From JBCCGI01 sp039029355 (GTDB taxonomy: Bacteria > Planctomycetota > UBA1135 > GCA-002686595), in NCBI GenBank assembly GCA_039029355.1, contig JBCCGI010000145.1, forward strand, positions 1 through 13,979: a stretch of 13,979 nucleotides of DNA. Reading direction: 5' to 3'. Positions 7,003-13,979 of the stretch are shown here, in pieces. Each line of letters starts with the position of its first letter. Positions within the stretch are counted from its first letter, which is position 1. The notes beneath the pieces are model-generated. The model saw only the letters and a program-made list of their open reading frames with translations, was not told where the DNA came from and searched no databases. A program made the translations under genes and the position numbers.

Positions 7003-7896
7003 GTGGATACCCATGCCCTGGACTGCCATCGCCGCGCCGGACGCATCGCGTCGGAGTGCCGCAACTGGGCGGCCGAGAACATCAAACCCGGCGTCAAGGT
7101 CCGGACCATCCTCGAGACCATCGAGAGCATGATCCGCGAGCGCGGCGCCGAGCCGGGGTTCCCGGCTCAGTCGAGCCGCAACTCCGTCGCCGCGCACTAC
7201 TGCAGCTCGCCCGAGGACGAGCTCCAGTACGAGGAGGGCGACTGCGTCAAGGTCGACCTCGGCGTACACGTCGACGGCTACATCTGCGACACCGCGACCA
7301 CGGTCGACCTCTCCGACGACGGACGCTGGAGCCCCTTGTGTCAGGCTTCACGCGACGCCCTCGCCGCGGCGATCGCGACCGTCGAGGACGGCGTGTCGGT
7401 GGGCGACATCGGCGCCGCGGTCGAGCGCACGATCCTATCCGCCGGCTTTCAGCCGGTTCGCAACCTCACCGGACACGGGCTCGGCCGCTGGAAGGTGCAC
7501 ACGCCGCCGCAGATCCCGAGCTACGCCGACCGCGGCGGGGGACGCTTGCGCGAAGGCATGGTCTTCGCCATCGAGCCCTTCGCCTGCAACGGGCGCGGCA
7601 TGATCCGCGAGCGCGGCAAGGCTGAGGTGTTCATGATGGTGCGCCCTCCGCGCAAGGCGAAGGGGCTCGACCGCGAGGTGTTGCGCGCGATCGACGCCTG
7701 GCGCGGCCTGCCGATCGCGCGGCGGTACTTCCGCCATCTGGAACGCGACGCGGTCGAAGACACGCTCCAGAAGCTCGCCCGGCAGGGCTCGCTCATGCGC
7801 TATCCGCCGCTGGTCGAAGAAGAGGACGTGATGGTCGCGCAGACCGAACACTCGATCTTCCTGGGTCCCGACGGCGTGGAGATCCTCACCGCGTAG
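7003..7896 (+). CDS. map: Type II (archaeal/eukaryotic-type) methionine aminopeptidase
   Basis: This M24 metallopeptidase should remove the initiator Met from nascent proteins in the cytosol. From GTG 7003 it has 297 residues, close to archaeal enzymes (about 295). The five metal ligands of the family are all visible: Asp85 (VKVDLGVHVDG), Asp96 (YICDTATT), His158 (NLTGHGLGRW), Glu191 (FAIEPFACNG) and Glu282 (VAQTEHSI). The conserved histidines His65 (SVAAHYCS) and His166 (WKVHTPP) are also present. The 91 residues between Glu191 and Glu282 carry the helical insert that defines type II; bacterial type I enzymes have only about 30 there. GLPIARRYF and LMRYPPLVEE are typical of the archaeal group. 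Upstream in-frame sequence to 6907 overlaps the promoter and the divergent YfhO gene, so I set the start at GTG 7003. It is divergent from the YfhO operon and probably monocistronic. Confidence 0.92.
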   Translation: MDTHALDCHRRAGRIASECRNWAAENIKPGVKVRTILETIESMIRERGAEPGFPAQSSRNSVAAHYCSSPEDELQYEEGDCVKVDLGVHVDGYICDTATTVDLSDDGRWSPLCQASRDALAAAIATVEDGVSVGDIGAAVERTILSAGFQPVRNLTGHGLGRWKVHTPPQIPSYADRGGGRLREGMVFAIEPFACNGRGMIRERGKAEVFMMVRPPRKAKGLDREVLRAIDAWRGLPIARRYFRHLERDAVEDTLQKLARQGSLMRYPPLVEEEDVMVAQTEHSIFLGPDGVEILTA

Positions 7897-7912
7897 GGGG
7901 TAGACAGCCCGC

Positions 7913-7943
7913 GGGAGTCCCCTAGGCTAGGGAAGCCTCTCCC
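7913..7943 (+). terminator. Nested inverted repeat after the methionine aminopeptidase gene
   Basis: GGGAG (7913-7917) can pair with CTCCC (7939-7943), and within it CCCTAG (7920-7925) is the reverse complement of CTAGGG (7927-7932). It begins 16 bases after the stop codon. No T-run follows. It may end the aminopeptidase transcript, but the region also has to hold signals for the glycosyltransferase gene at 7996. Confidence 0.3.
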
Positions 7944-7995
7944 CCTCTGGGCTCCTGGCTCGCGCCCCCCCCCAATCATCGCTCTATTCCGAGCC

Positions 7996-9666
7996 GTGAA
8001 GGTTGCCCTGATCACGACTTCTCCGTCGACCCATTCGGGTATCGGCGACTACACCCGTCATCTCCTGCCCTACCTGCGGGAGCTGTGCGAGGTACGCGCA
8101 TACGTCGAGCCCGGCGCGGAGCCGGGTGAGCTGATCGACGGTGTCCCGATGGCGCCGGTCACCGAGCTCTCGCCGAAGGACCATGACCGCGTCCTCTACC
8201 AGCTCGGCAACGAGGGGCACCACCGCTTCATGCCGGGCATGGTCCGCGCCATCGGCGGAACGGTCATGCAGCACGACTGGGTGCTGTTCGACCTCGCCTG
8301 TGCGGCCTATCCGGGCCTGGCGCGCGGCGGGCTGAAGGGACACGCCCTGGCCCTGCGCGAGGGCGGCGTGCAGCAGATGCAGCGCTACGCGCGCAACTGG
8401 GTCGACCGGCGCAGCCAGCGCGTGCGGCCGATCGAGCCCGAGGACTGCGACGGCCTGCCCGGCACGCTCCTGTGCGGCTGGCACGAGTCCGAGCCCAAGG
8501 GGCGCTGGACCAGCGACGTGGCCTGCTTCCGCATCCCTGCCCAGGGGGTCGAGGAGGTCGAGGTGGCGCTGCATCTGGAGGGCTCGCGATCCGCGCGCCT
8601 GGTCGAGGCCGACCGCCCGCTCGCGACGGCGACCAGCGCCGGCACGCTGCTCGCGCGTGTTCACGAGCAACAGGCGCCGCTGCTGCGCCTGGAGACCGGC
8701 GGGATCACGGTCACGCGCGCACAGCGCGAGCACGGCGACTCACGCCGCCTGGGCAGCTTCGTCGAGGGCGTGCGCTGGCGCGACTCGTCGGGCTGGACCG
8801 AGCTCGACCTGTCCGAGCCGGCGGCCCATCCGCTGGTGCCGGTGACCCTGTCGCGCGACCGCTTCGAGCTTCCGTTCAACCGCTCGGTGGTGCGCCACGC
8901 CGACTCGTTCATCGTCCACAGCAAGTACGTCGCCAACCGCATCCTGGCCGACCGCAACACGCGCACGCCGATCGGCATCCTGCACCACGGCGCCGAGCGT
9001 CGCTGGCGCGAAGAGGACCGCCGCGAGGCGCGCCGCAGGCTCGGCCTGCCCGAGGCCTGGGTCGACGGCTTCCTGGTCGTCAGCTTCGGCGGCGTGCAGC
9101 CGCACAAGCGCGTGGACCGCGTCCTGCGGGGCGTGGCCGAGGCGCGCCGCCAGCGCGACGACATCCACATCGTGCTCGCGGGCAAGACGCACGCCGGCGA
9201 GTTCGACGCCGAGCGCTACGCACACGCGCTCGGGCTCGGGGACGCCGCCCGCTTCACCGGCTTCGTCGAGGAGCAGCGCGGCTGGGACTGGATGCACGCC
9301 GGCGACGTGTGCATGAACCTGCGCGGCCCGACCTCGGGCGGGACCTCGGGAGGCATCTTCCAGGCCTTCTCGAACGGCCGCACGGTGATCGCGAGCGACG
9401 CCGCGGAGCAGCGCGAGCTGCCGGACTCCTGCGTCCTCAAGGTCCCGGTGGGCGACGGTGAGGTCGACGCGCTCGCCCGGACGCTGGTCGAGCTCCGCGA
9501 CAACCCCGGCCGGCGCGACGAGCTGGAGCACGCCACGCGCGACTTCGTCGAGGCGGAATGCCACTGGAGCGTCGTCGCCCGCCAGTACGCCGAGTACCTA
9601 ACCGACTTCCCGGGCCCGCGGACGACCCGCAAGGCCCAGGTGGCCTTCGGCGTCCTCTGGCGCTGA
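7996..9666 (+). CDS. GT4-like glycosyltransferase with an inserted domain
   Basis: From GTG 7996 the product has 556 residues, no signal peptide and no membrane helix, so it is cytosolic and probably transfers a sugar from a nucleotide donor to a glycan. The N-terminal Rossmann half opens with SGIGDYTRHLLPYL (14-27) and includes LYQLGNEGHH and VMQHDWVLFDL. The C-terminal GT-B half has SFIVHSKYVANRIL (304-317), LHHGAE, VVSFGGVQPHKRVDRVLR (361-378), HIVLAGK (391-397), RFTGFVEE and NLRGPTSGGTSGG (441-453) before VIASDAAEQRELPD. Between them, at about 155-275, sits an extra segment starting GWHESEPKGRWT and ending near RRLGSFVEGVRW, predicted as mostly beta. GT4 enzymes are usually near 370-420 residues, so this insert explains the length. 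The Glu-x7-Glu region lacks both acidic residues. No ribosome-binding site is seen before the GTG. It is probably the only gene in its transcript. Confidence 0.87.
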   Translation: MKVALITTSPSTHSGIGDYTRHLLPYLRELCEVRAYVEPGAEPGELIDGVPMAPVTELSPKDHDRVLYQLGNEGHHRFMPGMVRAIGGTVMQHDWVLFDLACAAYPGLARGGLKGHALALREGGVQQMQRYARNWVDRRSQRVRPIEPEDCDGLPGTLLCGWHESEPKGRWTSDVACFRIPAQGVEEVEVALHLEGSRSARLVEADRPLATATSAGTLLARVHEQQAPLLRLETGGITVTRAQREHGDSRRLGSFVEGVRWRDSSGWTELDLSEPAAHPLVPVTLSRDRFELPFNRSVVRHADSFIVHSKYVANRILADRNTRTPIGILHHGAERRWREEDRREARRRLGLPEAWVDGFLVVSFGGVQPHKRVDRVLRGVAEARRQRDDIHIVLAGKTHAGEFDAERYAHALGLGDAARFTGFVEEQRGWDWMHAGDVCMNLRGPTSGGTSGGIFQAFSNGRTVIASDAAEQRELPDSCVLKVPVGDGEVDALARTLVELRDNPGRRDELEHATRDFVEAECHWSVVARQYAEYLTDFPGPRTTRKAQVAFGVLWR

Positions 9667-9681
9667 TTTTTCGGCGAAATG

Positions 9682-9724
9682 CTCACTCCTAGCCCCCCAG
9701 GGGGGGCAGCGTGGGGGGAGTGAG
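9682..9724 (+). terminator. Long inverted repeat between glycosyltransferase and FG-GAP genes
   Basis: CTCACTCC (9682-9689) is the exact reverse complement of GGAGTGAG (9717-9724). The interior has GCCCCCC-A-GGGGGG (9692-9705), which can form its own stem, or the C-run can pair with GGGG at 9713-9716 to lengthen the outer stem. It lies 15 bases past the glycosyltransferase stop. A smaller GGATT/AATCC stem follows near 9738-9753. The likely role is transcript end; there is no T-run directly after it. Confidence 0.4.
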
Positions 9725-9837
9725 ATCGGAGCGCGGGGATTTTCCGGAATCCTGAAGCGATCCCCGGGGGCCTGATCGCGCACGTCGCGAGCCTCGCCTA
9801 CTCCGGCTCCGCTGGACTTACCAACCAGGTCTTTCGA

Positions 9838-11634
9838 ATGAAACTGCGCCTGATCCCCCTCACCGCCCTTCTCCTACCAGCATTCGCCCTTCCCATCGCC
9901 GCCCAGGTCAGCTTTCCGCTGGCCGATGCGCGCTCCATCTCCTGGCCGTCCGGAACGACGGGCCCGCTGAACATGGGGCGCGCCGCGGTCGCCGAGCTGA
10001 CCGGCGATAAGCACCTGGAGTTTCTGATCCAACACGGAAACTCCCTCTCCTTTGCGTACGGCGTGTCGATCCACTCGCACGTGGGCGACGTGTCCGTGCC
10101 CGAGCTCAGCTCGATCAACGACTTCACCATCATGCCCGGGGCCCTGCCCGATGGCCGTGACGAGATCGTCCTCGTCGGGCCCGAGGGTGGCTACCGCTTG
10201 GCGCTCGACTACGACGAGCCCACCGACTTCGAGGCGCGCGTCTTCAGCGACTCGACCTGGAACGGGGCCCAGCGCGTCGAGTACGGCGACATCAACCGCG
10301 ACGGGCTGCCCGACCTGGTCGGCATCGGCTTCGCCGGCAACCTGCTGGTCAAGCTCGGCCCGCTGTCCGACGGCCAGCCGCCGTTCACGGCGACGCTCGG
10401 CGTTTCGGTCGACGACCTGGTTCCGATCGACTGGACCGACACCGACTCTCCGGACTACCTAGAGATCGCGGCGGCCGTGCCCGGCGTCGGGATCGTGATC
10501 TACAACGCCTTCGGCGTCCCGCTGCAGATCTTCCCGGCGACCATCGCCAACGCACAGCTCCAGGTGTTCCGCCAGGACGGCTACGCCTTCGACCGCCTGG
10601 CGATGCTGTACGACCTGAACGCCACGCAGTACCTGGGCGTCGTGCACGCTCCCAACGTCAATGACTTCCCCGAGAACCTCGGCCCGGCGGGCACGTACGG
10701 CTCGTTCGCCGCGGGCGACATCGACGACGACGGCGACGACGACGTCGTGGTCACGCGCGAGGACATGGTGCTCGCGCGGGTGTTCTTCAACCAGAGCGAC
10801 GGCAACCCGCCGACGCTGCAGACCTTCGACACGGGCGGCGGTGCTTCCGAGGACAACTCGCTGACCGGCGTTGGCGCGAGCGTCATCTCCCAGCTCTGGG
10901 AGCCGGTGCTGGCGGACGTCGACCGCGACGGCGATCTCGATCTGCTCGCCCCGCACGACGACGCTTCGCCGACGGTGCGGGTCTTCCCCGGCAGCGCGAT
11001 CGATCACACCGAGCAGAAGCCCACCGTGCTCGCCGGCACCTACGACTACCTCGAGAGTGATCCCGACAAGCACGGCGAGCTGAGCCTCGTCTTTTGGGAG
11101 GACCCCTACGATCCGCTCGACGACCCGCGGAACAACCTGTCGTTCACGCCGACGCACCTGCAGGTGATCGGGTGGACGCAACCCAACTGGCTGGTCGGCG
11201 AGACGATGCCCGACCTCGACCTCGACGCGCTGTACTTCTACAACCTCGAGATCGACGACGCGCTGACCGGTGAGAACAAGATCCGGATCAACGACGACGA
11301 CGAGTACACCGACCAGGTGTTCAACTTCGAGCTCACCTACGTCGAGATCGACCCGGCGACCGACGAGGTGCTCAACGCCTCGCCCTCCTCGGCGTGGGTC
11401 TTCTCGTCTTACAAGCCGGTCTACCAGGCCGTCCTTGCCGTGTACGGCTCCACCGTGAGCCTGATCACCCCTGCGATCGACGGCGATGCCTCGACCTCGG
11501 TGATCCAGGACCGCGTTGAGTACACGCCCGGCGGCGGCGACACCGGCGACCTGCCGCCTCCCGGCGGCGGCATGGGCGGCAACGGCAACACGCCCAACAC
11601 CGGCGGGTCCGGCGGCGGCGGAGGCGGCATCTAG
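9838..11634 (+). CDS. Secreted FG-GAP/VCBS repeat protein with Gly/Pro-rich tail
   Basis: From ATG 9838 the protein has 598 residues. It opens with a clear signal peptide (MKLRLIPLTALLLPAFALPIAAQ, cleavage near Ala22 or Gln23), so it is exported. The body is a repeat array of the FG-GAP/VCBS beta-propeller type. Three well-kept calcium-binding DxDxDG-like loops are DINRDGLPD (151-159), DIDDDGDDD (294-302) and DVDRDGDLD (360-368), each followed by a hydrophobic strand. The region after about 400 is a different, acidic domain (DPYDPLDDPRNNLSF, then PDLDLDALYFYNLEIDD), and the last 35 residues are a Gly/Pro/Asn-rich tail. No enzyme motif, transmembrane anchor or sorting signal is seen. Such proteins usually act in binding or adhesion at the cell surface; here that is inference. 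CAGGT lies about 9 bases before the start. It converges with the CHAT gene. Confidence 0.88.
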   Translation: MKLRLIPLTALLLPAFALPIAAQVSFPLADARSISWPSGTTGPLNMGRAAVAELTGDKHLEFLIQHGNSLSFAYGVSIHSHVGDVSVPELSSINDFTIMPGALPDGRDEIVLVGPEGGYRLALDYDEPTDFEARVFSDSTWNGAQRVEYGDINRDGLPDLVGIGFAGNLLVKLGPLSDGQPPFTATLGVSVDDLVPIDWTDTDSPDYLEIAAAVPGVGIVIYNAFGVPLQIFPATIANAQLQVFRQDGYAFDRLAMLYDLNATQYLGVVHAPNVNDFPENLGPAGTYGSFAAGDIDDDGDDDVVVTREDMVLARVFFNQSDGNPPTLQTFDTGGGASEDNSLTGVGASVISQLWEPVLADVDRDGDLDLLAPHDDASPTVRVFPGSAIDHTEQKPTVLAGTYDYLESDPDKHGELSLVFWEDPYDPLDDPRNNLSFTPTHLQVIGWTQPNWLVGETMPDLDLDALYFYNLEIDDALTGENKIRINDDDEYTDQVFNFELTYVEIDPATDEVLNASPSSAWVFSSYKPVYQAVLAVYGSTVSLITPAIDGDASTSVIQDRVEYTPGGGDTGDLPPPGGGMGGNGNTPNTGGSGGGGGGI

Positions 11635-11646
11635 CCGCTTAGCGGC
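11634..11646. terminator. Palindrome overlapping both convergent stop codons
   Basis: GCCGCT (11634-11639) is the reverse complement of AGCGGC (11641-11646), with one base between. The left arm begins at the last base of the FG-GAP gene's TAG (11632-11634), and the centre covers the CHAT gene's stop codon (11641-11639). In RNA it would fold as GCCG-CTTAG-CGGC. It is short and has no T-run, so a terminator role is only possible. Confidence 0.25.
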
Positions 11647-13979
11647 GACGAGCCGCGACCCACAGCCCGACTGCTGCGACCGCAGCGAGCCCGAGCGCGA
11701 AGGCGATCCACCTTCTGCTCGGGCTCCTTTCTTGGGCGGCGACGGGCCGCTCGAACACCTCGGCGTGGCCCAGCCCCACGACCGCGAGCAGGCCGCAGCG
11801 GAACGGCGCGAGCTCGGGGTCGTCCGCGCTGAGCGCCGCGCGTGCGACGCGCAGCGACTCGGCCGGTGACGCGCCGGCCGCGAGTGCGGCGTGCAGCTCG
11901 TCGGAGAGCGCCAACACCTCGCCGTAGTCGAGGTCGACGTGCGACAACAGCACCGCGCGCGAGCCGCCCGCCAGGAAGGCGCCGCCGAGGTCGGTCGCGC
12001 CGGGGTCGCCGATGCGGTCCGGTGCGAAGCCCGACGAGCAGGCGGTGAGGATCGCGAAGTCCGACGGCGGGAGCGCGCGCGCCAGCTCGTACCCGAGCAG
12101 CCCGTCCTCCCCCGCGGCAGCCGACAGCGCGAGGCGCGTGGGGCGCTCGTCGCCGAAATCCTGCACGCCGTGCACCAGGAACTGCAGCACGCGCACGCCG
12201 CCGCCGAGCGCGCGCCTCAGCCCGTCGGTCGTCGCCTCGCCGCCGCCGAGGACGCGACCGTTCGGATAGCTGCCCACCAGCGCCGCCGCGCGCTCCTCCG
12301 AGAGGTCGAGCCGGCCGAGCCCGTAGGCGTCCTCGACCTCGCCGGCCACGTTGACGCCGGCGACCAAGAGCAGGTCGTGCGCGGCGGTCGCGACGCGCTT
12401 GCGCCGCGCCAGCAGCACGCCGAGCGCGAGCGAGGGCAGGTAGTCCACCGCACGGCGATCTCCGAGGAAGCGCTCGTCTCCGAGCGGTAGCCACTCCACC
12501 GGCGTCGTGCCGAGGAGGTCTGCCCCGACCACCGTCACCGCGCTCCACTCCGCGACGCGCGCCGCGATATCGGGCGGCAGCAGATGCTCCGCGTTGCGCA
12601 CCGCGAGCCGGCGCTCCTCCTCGACGACCCAGTCGCGGTCCGCATCCGGCACTCCGCCGGCGAAGGCGTGAAGGTGCGACACCCAATCGGTGCGCGTGCG
12701 CCCCAGCTCGTCGGAGGTCGGGAGAGCGGTGTGCAGGACGGACTCGCGGTCGAGCGCGAACACGTGCGAGCCGCCGCGCGCCGGTAGGTAGACGAGCAGC
12801 CCGTGGCCCTCGTCGAGCAGGTCCTCGCGCAGGTCCGACACGCGCACCGTCGGCGCGAGGTCGCGGGTGAGGCTGCCCAATCGCTGCACGCGCACCAGGT
12901 GCTCGAGCGCCCGCTCGCGCCCCGCCTCGCCCGGCCGCAGCGCCATCTCCAGCCGGCAGAGCTCGCCGAGCACCGCGCGCCGCGTGGAGTAGATCAGAAA
13001 GCCCGTGCCGCCGCGGCGCTCGGGCGCGTTCTCCCAGCGCTGCAGGAGCTCGTCGAGCGCCGCCTCGCAACGTGCGCGCAGCTCCTCGGTTGGCGCGCCG
13101 TGGGCGAACGCCAGGCGCGCTTCGAGCGCGGCGAGGTCGGACGCCTCCTCGAGCGGCGGCGTGCGGCGCGGATCGCCGCGCAGCTCCTCGATCGAAGCGC
13201 GGGCAAGCGCGAGCTCCGTGCCCGCGGCGTCGAGGTCGCCGGTCAAGAGCTCGGCCTCGGCCAGTCGCAGCCGCGTGCGCAGCTCCATCGCGACGCCGAG
13301 CGGAAGCGCGAGCGCGGCGCGCAGCTCCGGCTCCGCCAGCGCGGCGTCCTCGGCGTTGCGGCCGCCGCCGAGCAGCGCCAGCCCCAACTGGCTGAGCAGC
13401 TCGCCCCGCTGCGCGGGGAAGCGTGAGAACAGCTCCTCGTCGGCCAGCATCTCGCGCGACATGCGGATGCCGGTCGCGTAGCTCCCCGCGCCGGTGCCGA
13501 GCGACGCGGCGGCGTTGACGAACGCGTCCGCGACCTCGCGCGTGAGGGCGCCCTGGGCGCGCAGCTCCTTCGCGGCGCTCAGGTGCTGCTCGACGTACGG
13601 CCGCGCCACGTCCAAGAGGCCGAGCTCGCGGTAGACGCGTCCGCGGATGCGCAGCACGTCGCGCCGCGCGCGCTGGAAGTAGCTGTTGTCGCCGGGGATC
13701 GCGTCCTCGGCCTCGGTCAGGTGTTCAAGCGCGTCGGAGTAGAGCGCCAGGTCGCACTCGATGCTCGCGAGATCGACCAGCGTCAGGGCGCGGTAGGTGA
13801 AGGACGGGTAGTCGGCGTGCAGCGCGAGCGCGACCTCGTACGCCTCCTCGGTCCGGCGCTCGGCGAGCAGGCTCTTGAAGCGTTGCTGCGCGGTGCTCGC
13901 GACGTCGTCCGCGCTGCCCGACAGCTCGGCCGCGCGCTGCGCGAGCGCGAAGTAGTCGATGCGCTCGTCGGCCGAGAGC
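11639..13979 (-). CDS. Helical-repeat CHAT-domain protease with C-terminal membrane anchor, N-terminus beyond window
   Basis: The frame stays open from the stop at 11641-11639 to the right edge, giving at least 779 residues; a GTG at 13657 is only an internal codon, as repeat-like sequence continues upstream of it. The N-terminal part is a run of Ala/Leu/Arg-rich helices with tetratricopeptide-like spacing (for example RIRGRVYRELGLLDVARPY). The C-terminal third is a CHAT domain, a caspase/separase-like cysteine protease fold: LQFLVHGVQD carries the His (codon 12170-12172) and FAILTACSSGFA the Cys (codon 12038-12040), 44 residues apart. DLGGAFLAGGSRAVLLSHVD and ASPAESLRVARAAL are the usual following elements. 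The protein ends with one transmembrane helix (WIAFALGLAAVAAVGLWVA) and RRR. Catalytic residues are intact. TPR-CHAT proteins act in regulated proteolysis and cell-death-like defence in some bacteria; no partner gene is visible here. Confidence 0.87.
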   Translation of the reverse strand, partial: LSADERIDYFALAQRAAELSGSADDVASTAQQRFKSLLAERRTEEAYEVALALHADYPSFTYRALTLVDLASIECDLALYSDALEHLTEAEDAIPGDNSYFQRARRDVLRIRGRVYRELGLLDVARPYVEQHLSAAKELRAQGALTREVADAFVNAAASLGTGAGSYATGIRMSREMLADEELFSRFPAQRGELLSQLGLALLGGGRNAEDAALAEPELRAALALPLGVAMELRTRLRLAEAELLTGDLDAAGTELALARASIEELRGDPRRTPPLEEASDLAALEARLAFAHGAPTEELRARCEAALDELLQRWENAPERRGGTGFLIYSTRRAVLGELCRLEMALRPGEAGRERALEHLVRVQRLGSLTRDLAPTVRVSDLREDLLDEGHGLLVYLPARGGSHVFALDRESVLHTALPTSDELGRTRTDWVSHLHAFAGGVPDADRDWVVEEERRLAVRNAEHLLPPDIAARVAEWSAVTVVGADLLGTTPVEWLPLGDERFLGDRRAVDYLPSLALGVLLARRKRVATAAHDLLLVAGVNVAGEVEDAYGLGRLDLSEERAAALVGSYPNGRVLGGGEATTDGLRRALGGGVRVLQFLVHGVQDFGDERPTRLALSAAAGEDGLLGYELARALPPSDFAILTACSSGFAPDRIGDPGATDLGGAFLAGGSRAVLLSHVDLDYGEVLALSDELHAALAAGASPAESLRVARAALSADDPELAPFRCGLLAVVGLGHAEVFERPVAAQERSPSRRWIAFALGLAAVAAVGLWVAARRR

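Noticed and set aside
4459..7269. A 936-codon open frame on the minus strand overlapping the YfhO gene
   Set aside because: It is Arg/Ala/Gly-rich low-sense sequence from a shifted frame of the YfhO gene, and the YfhO frame has clear family motifs.
9331..9350. Two copies of ACCTCGGG in the glycosyltransferase gene
   Set aside because: A short coding coincidence giving TSGGTSGG; too short and isolated to be a functional repeat.
10717..10746. GACGACGG-type triplet repeats in the FG-GAP gene
   Set aside because: They simply encode the Asp-rich calcium loop DIDDDGDDD and are not a microsatellite of interest.
11631..13070. A 479-codon minus-strand frame within the CHAT gene
   Set aside because: Arg/Ala-rich shifted-frame reading; the other frame holds the CHAT His and Cys motifs.

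Overview
The window is about 70% G+C and densely packed. It looks like accessory or housekeeping-mixed chromosome from a high-G+C member of the Planctomycetota, or a close relative. This is an inference from gene content: a secreted protein with a 'GFGGPG' C-terminal module, FG-GAP repeats, a compact Hanks-type kinase, a YfhO membrane protein and a CHAT protease with a helical-repeat N-terminus. No rRNA, tRNA, CRISPR array, transposase or integrase was seen.

Layout from left to right. (1) Bases 1-1051, minus strand: a secreted pyroglutamyl-peptidase (C15)-like protein, cut by the left edge. Its expected nucleophilic Cys reads Ser. (2) 1271-2338, plus: a leucine/phenylalanine/valine dehydrogenase. 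It is followed 18 bases later by a membrane-anchored beta-sandwich protein (2357-3059) whose frame is broken in a run of six G. (3) 3123-4046, minus: a short cytosolic Ser/Thr-kinase-like protein with altered activation-segment motifs, convergent with the previous gene across a strong hairpin. (4) 4295-6929, minus: an operon of a YfhO-family multi-pass membrane protein and a small lipoprotein 4 bases downstream of it. (5) 7003-7896, plus: an archaeal/eukaryotic-type (type II) methionine aminopeptidase, apparently transcribed from a good sigma-70-like promoter placed so that the mRNA would be leaderless. (6) 7996-9666, plus: a GT4-like glycosyltransferase with an extra domain nested between its N-terminal and C-terminal halves. 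(7) 9838-11634, plus: a secreted FG-GAP/VCBS repeat protein. (8) 11639 to the right edge, minus: a helical-repeat/CHAT protease with a C-terminal membrane anchor, tail-to-tail with the FG-GAP gene and with a 4-base gap between the stop codons.

The genes do not form one obvious pathway. There are envelope and surface functions (C15-like protein, YfhO protein plus lipoprotein, glycosyltransferase, FG-GAP protein), signalling or proteolysis (kinase, CHAT) and metabolism or protein maturation (amino-acid dehydrogenase, methionine aminopeptidase). The best leads are the Cys-to-Ser C15-like protein, the type II methionine aminopeptidase in a bacterial setting, the kinase with HGD/DPA motifs, the domain-inserted glycosyltransferase and the membrane-anchored CHAT protease.
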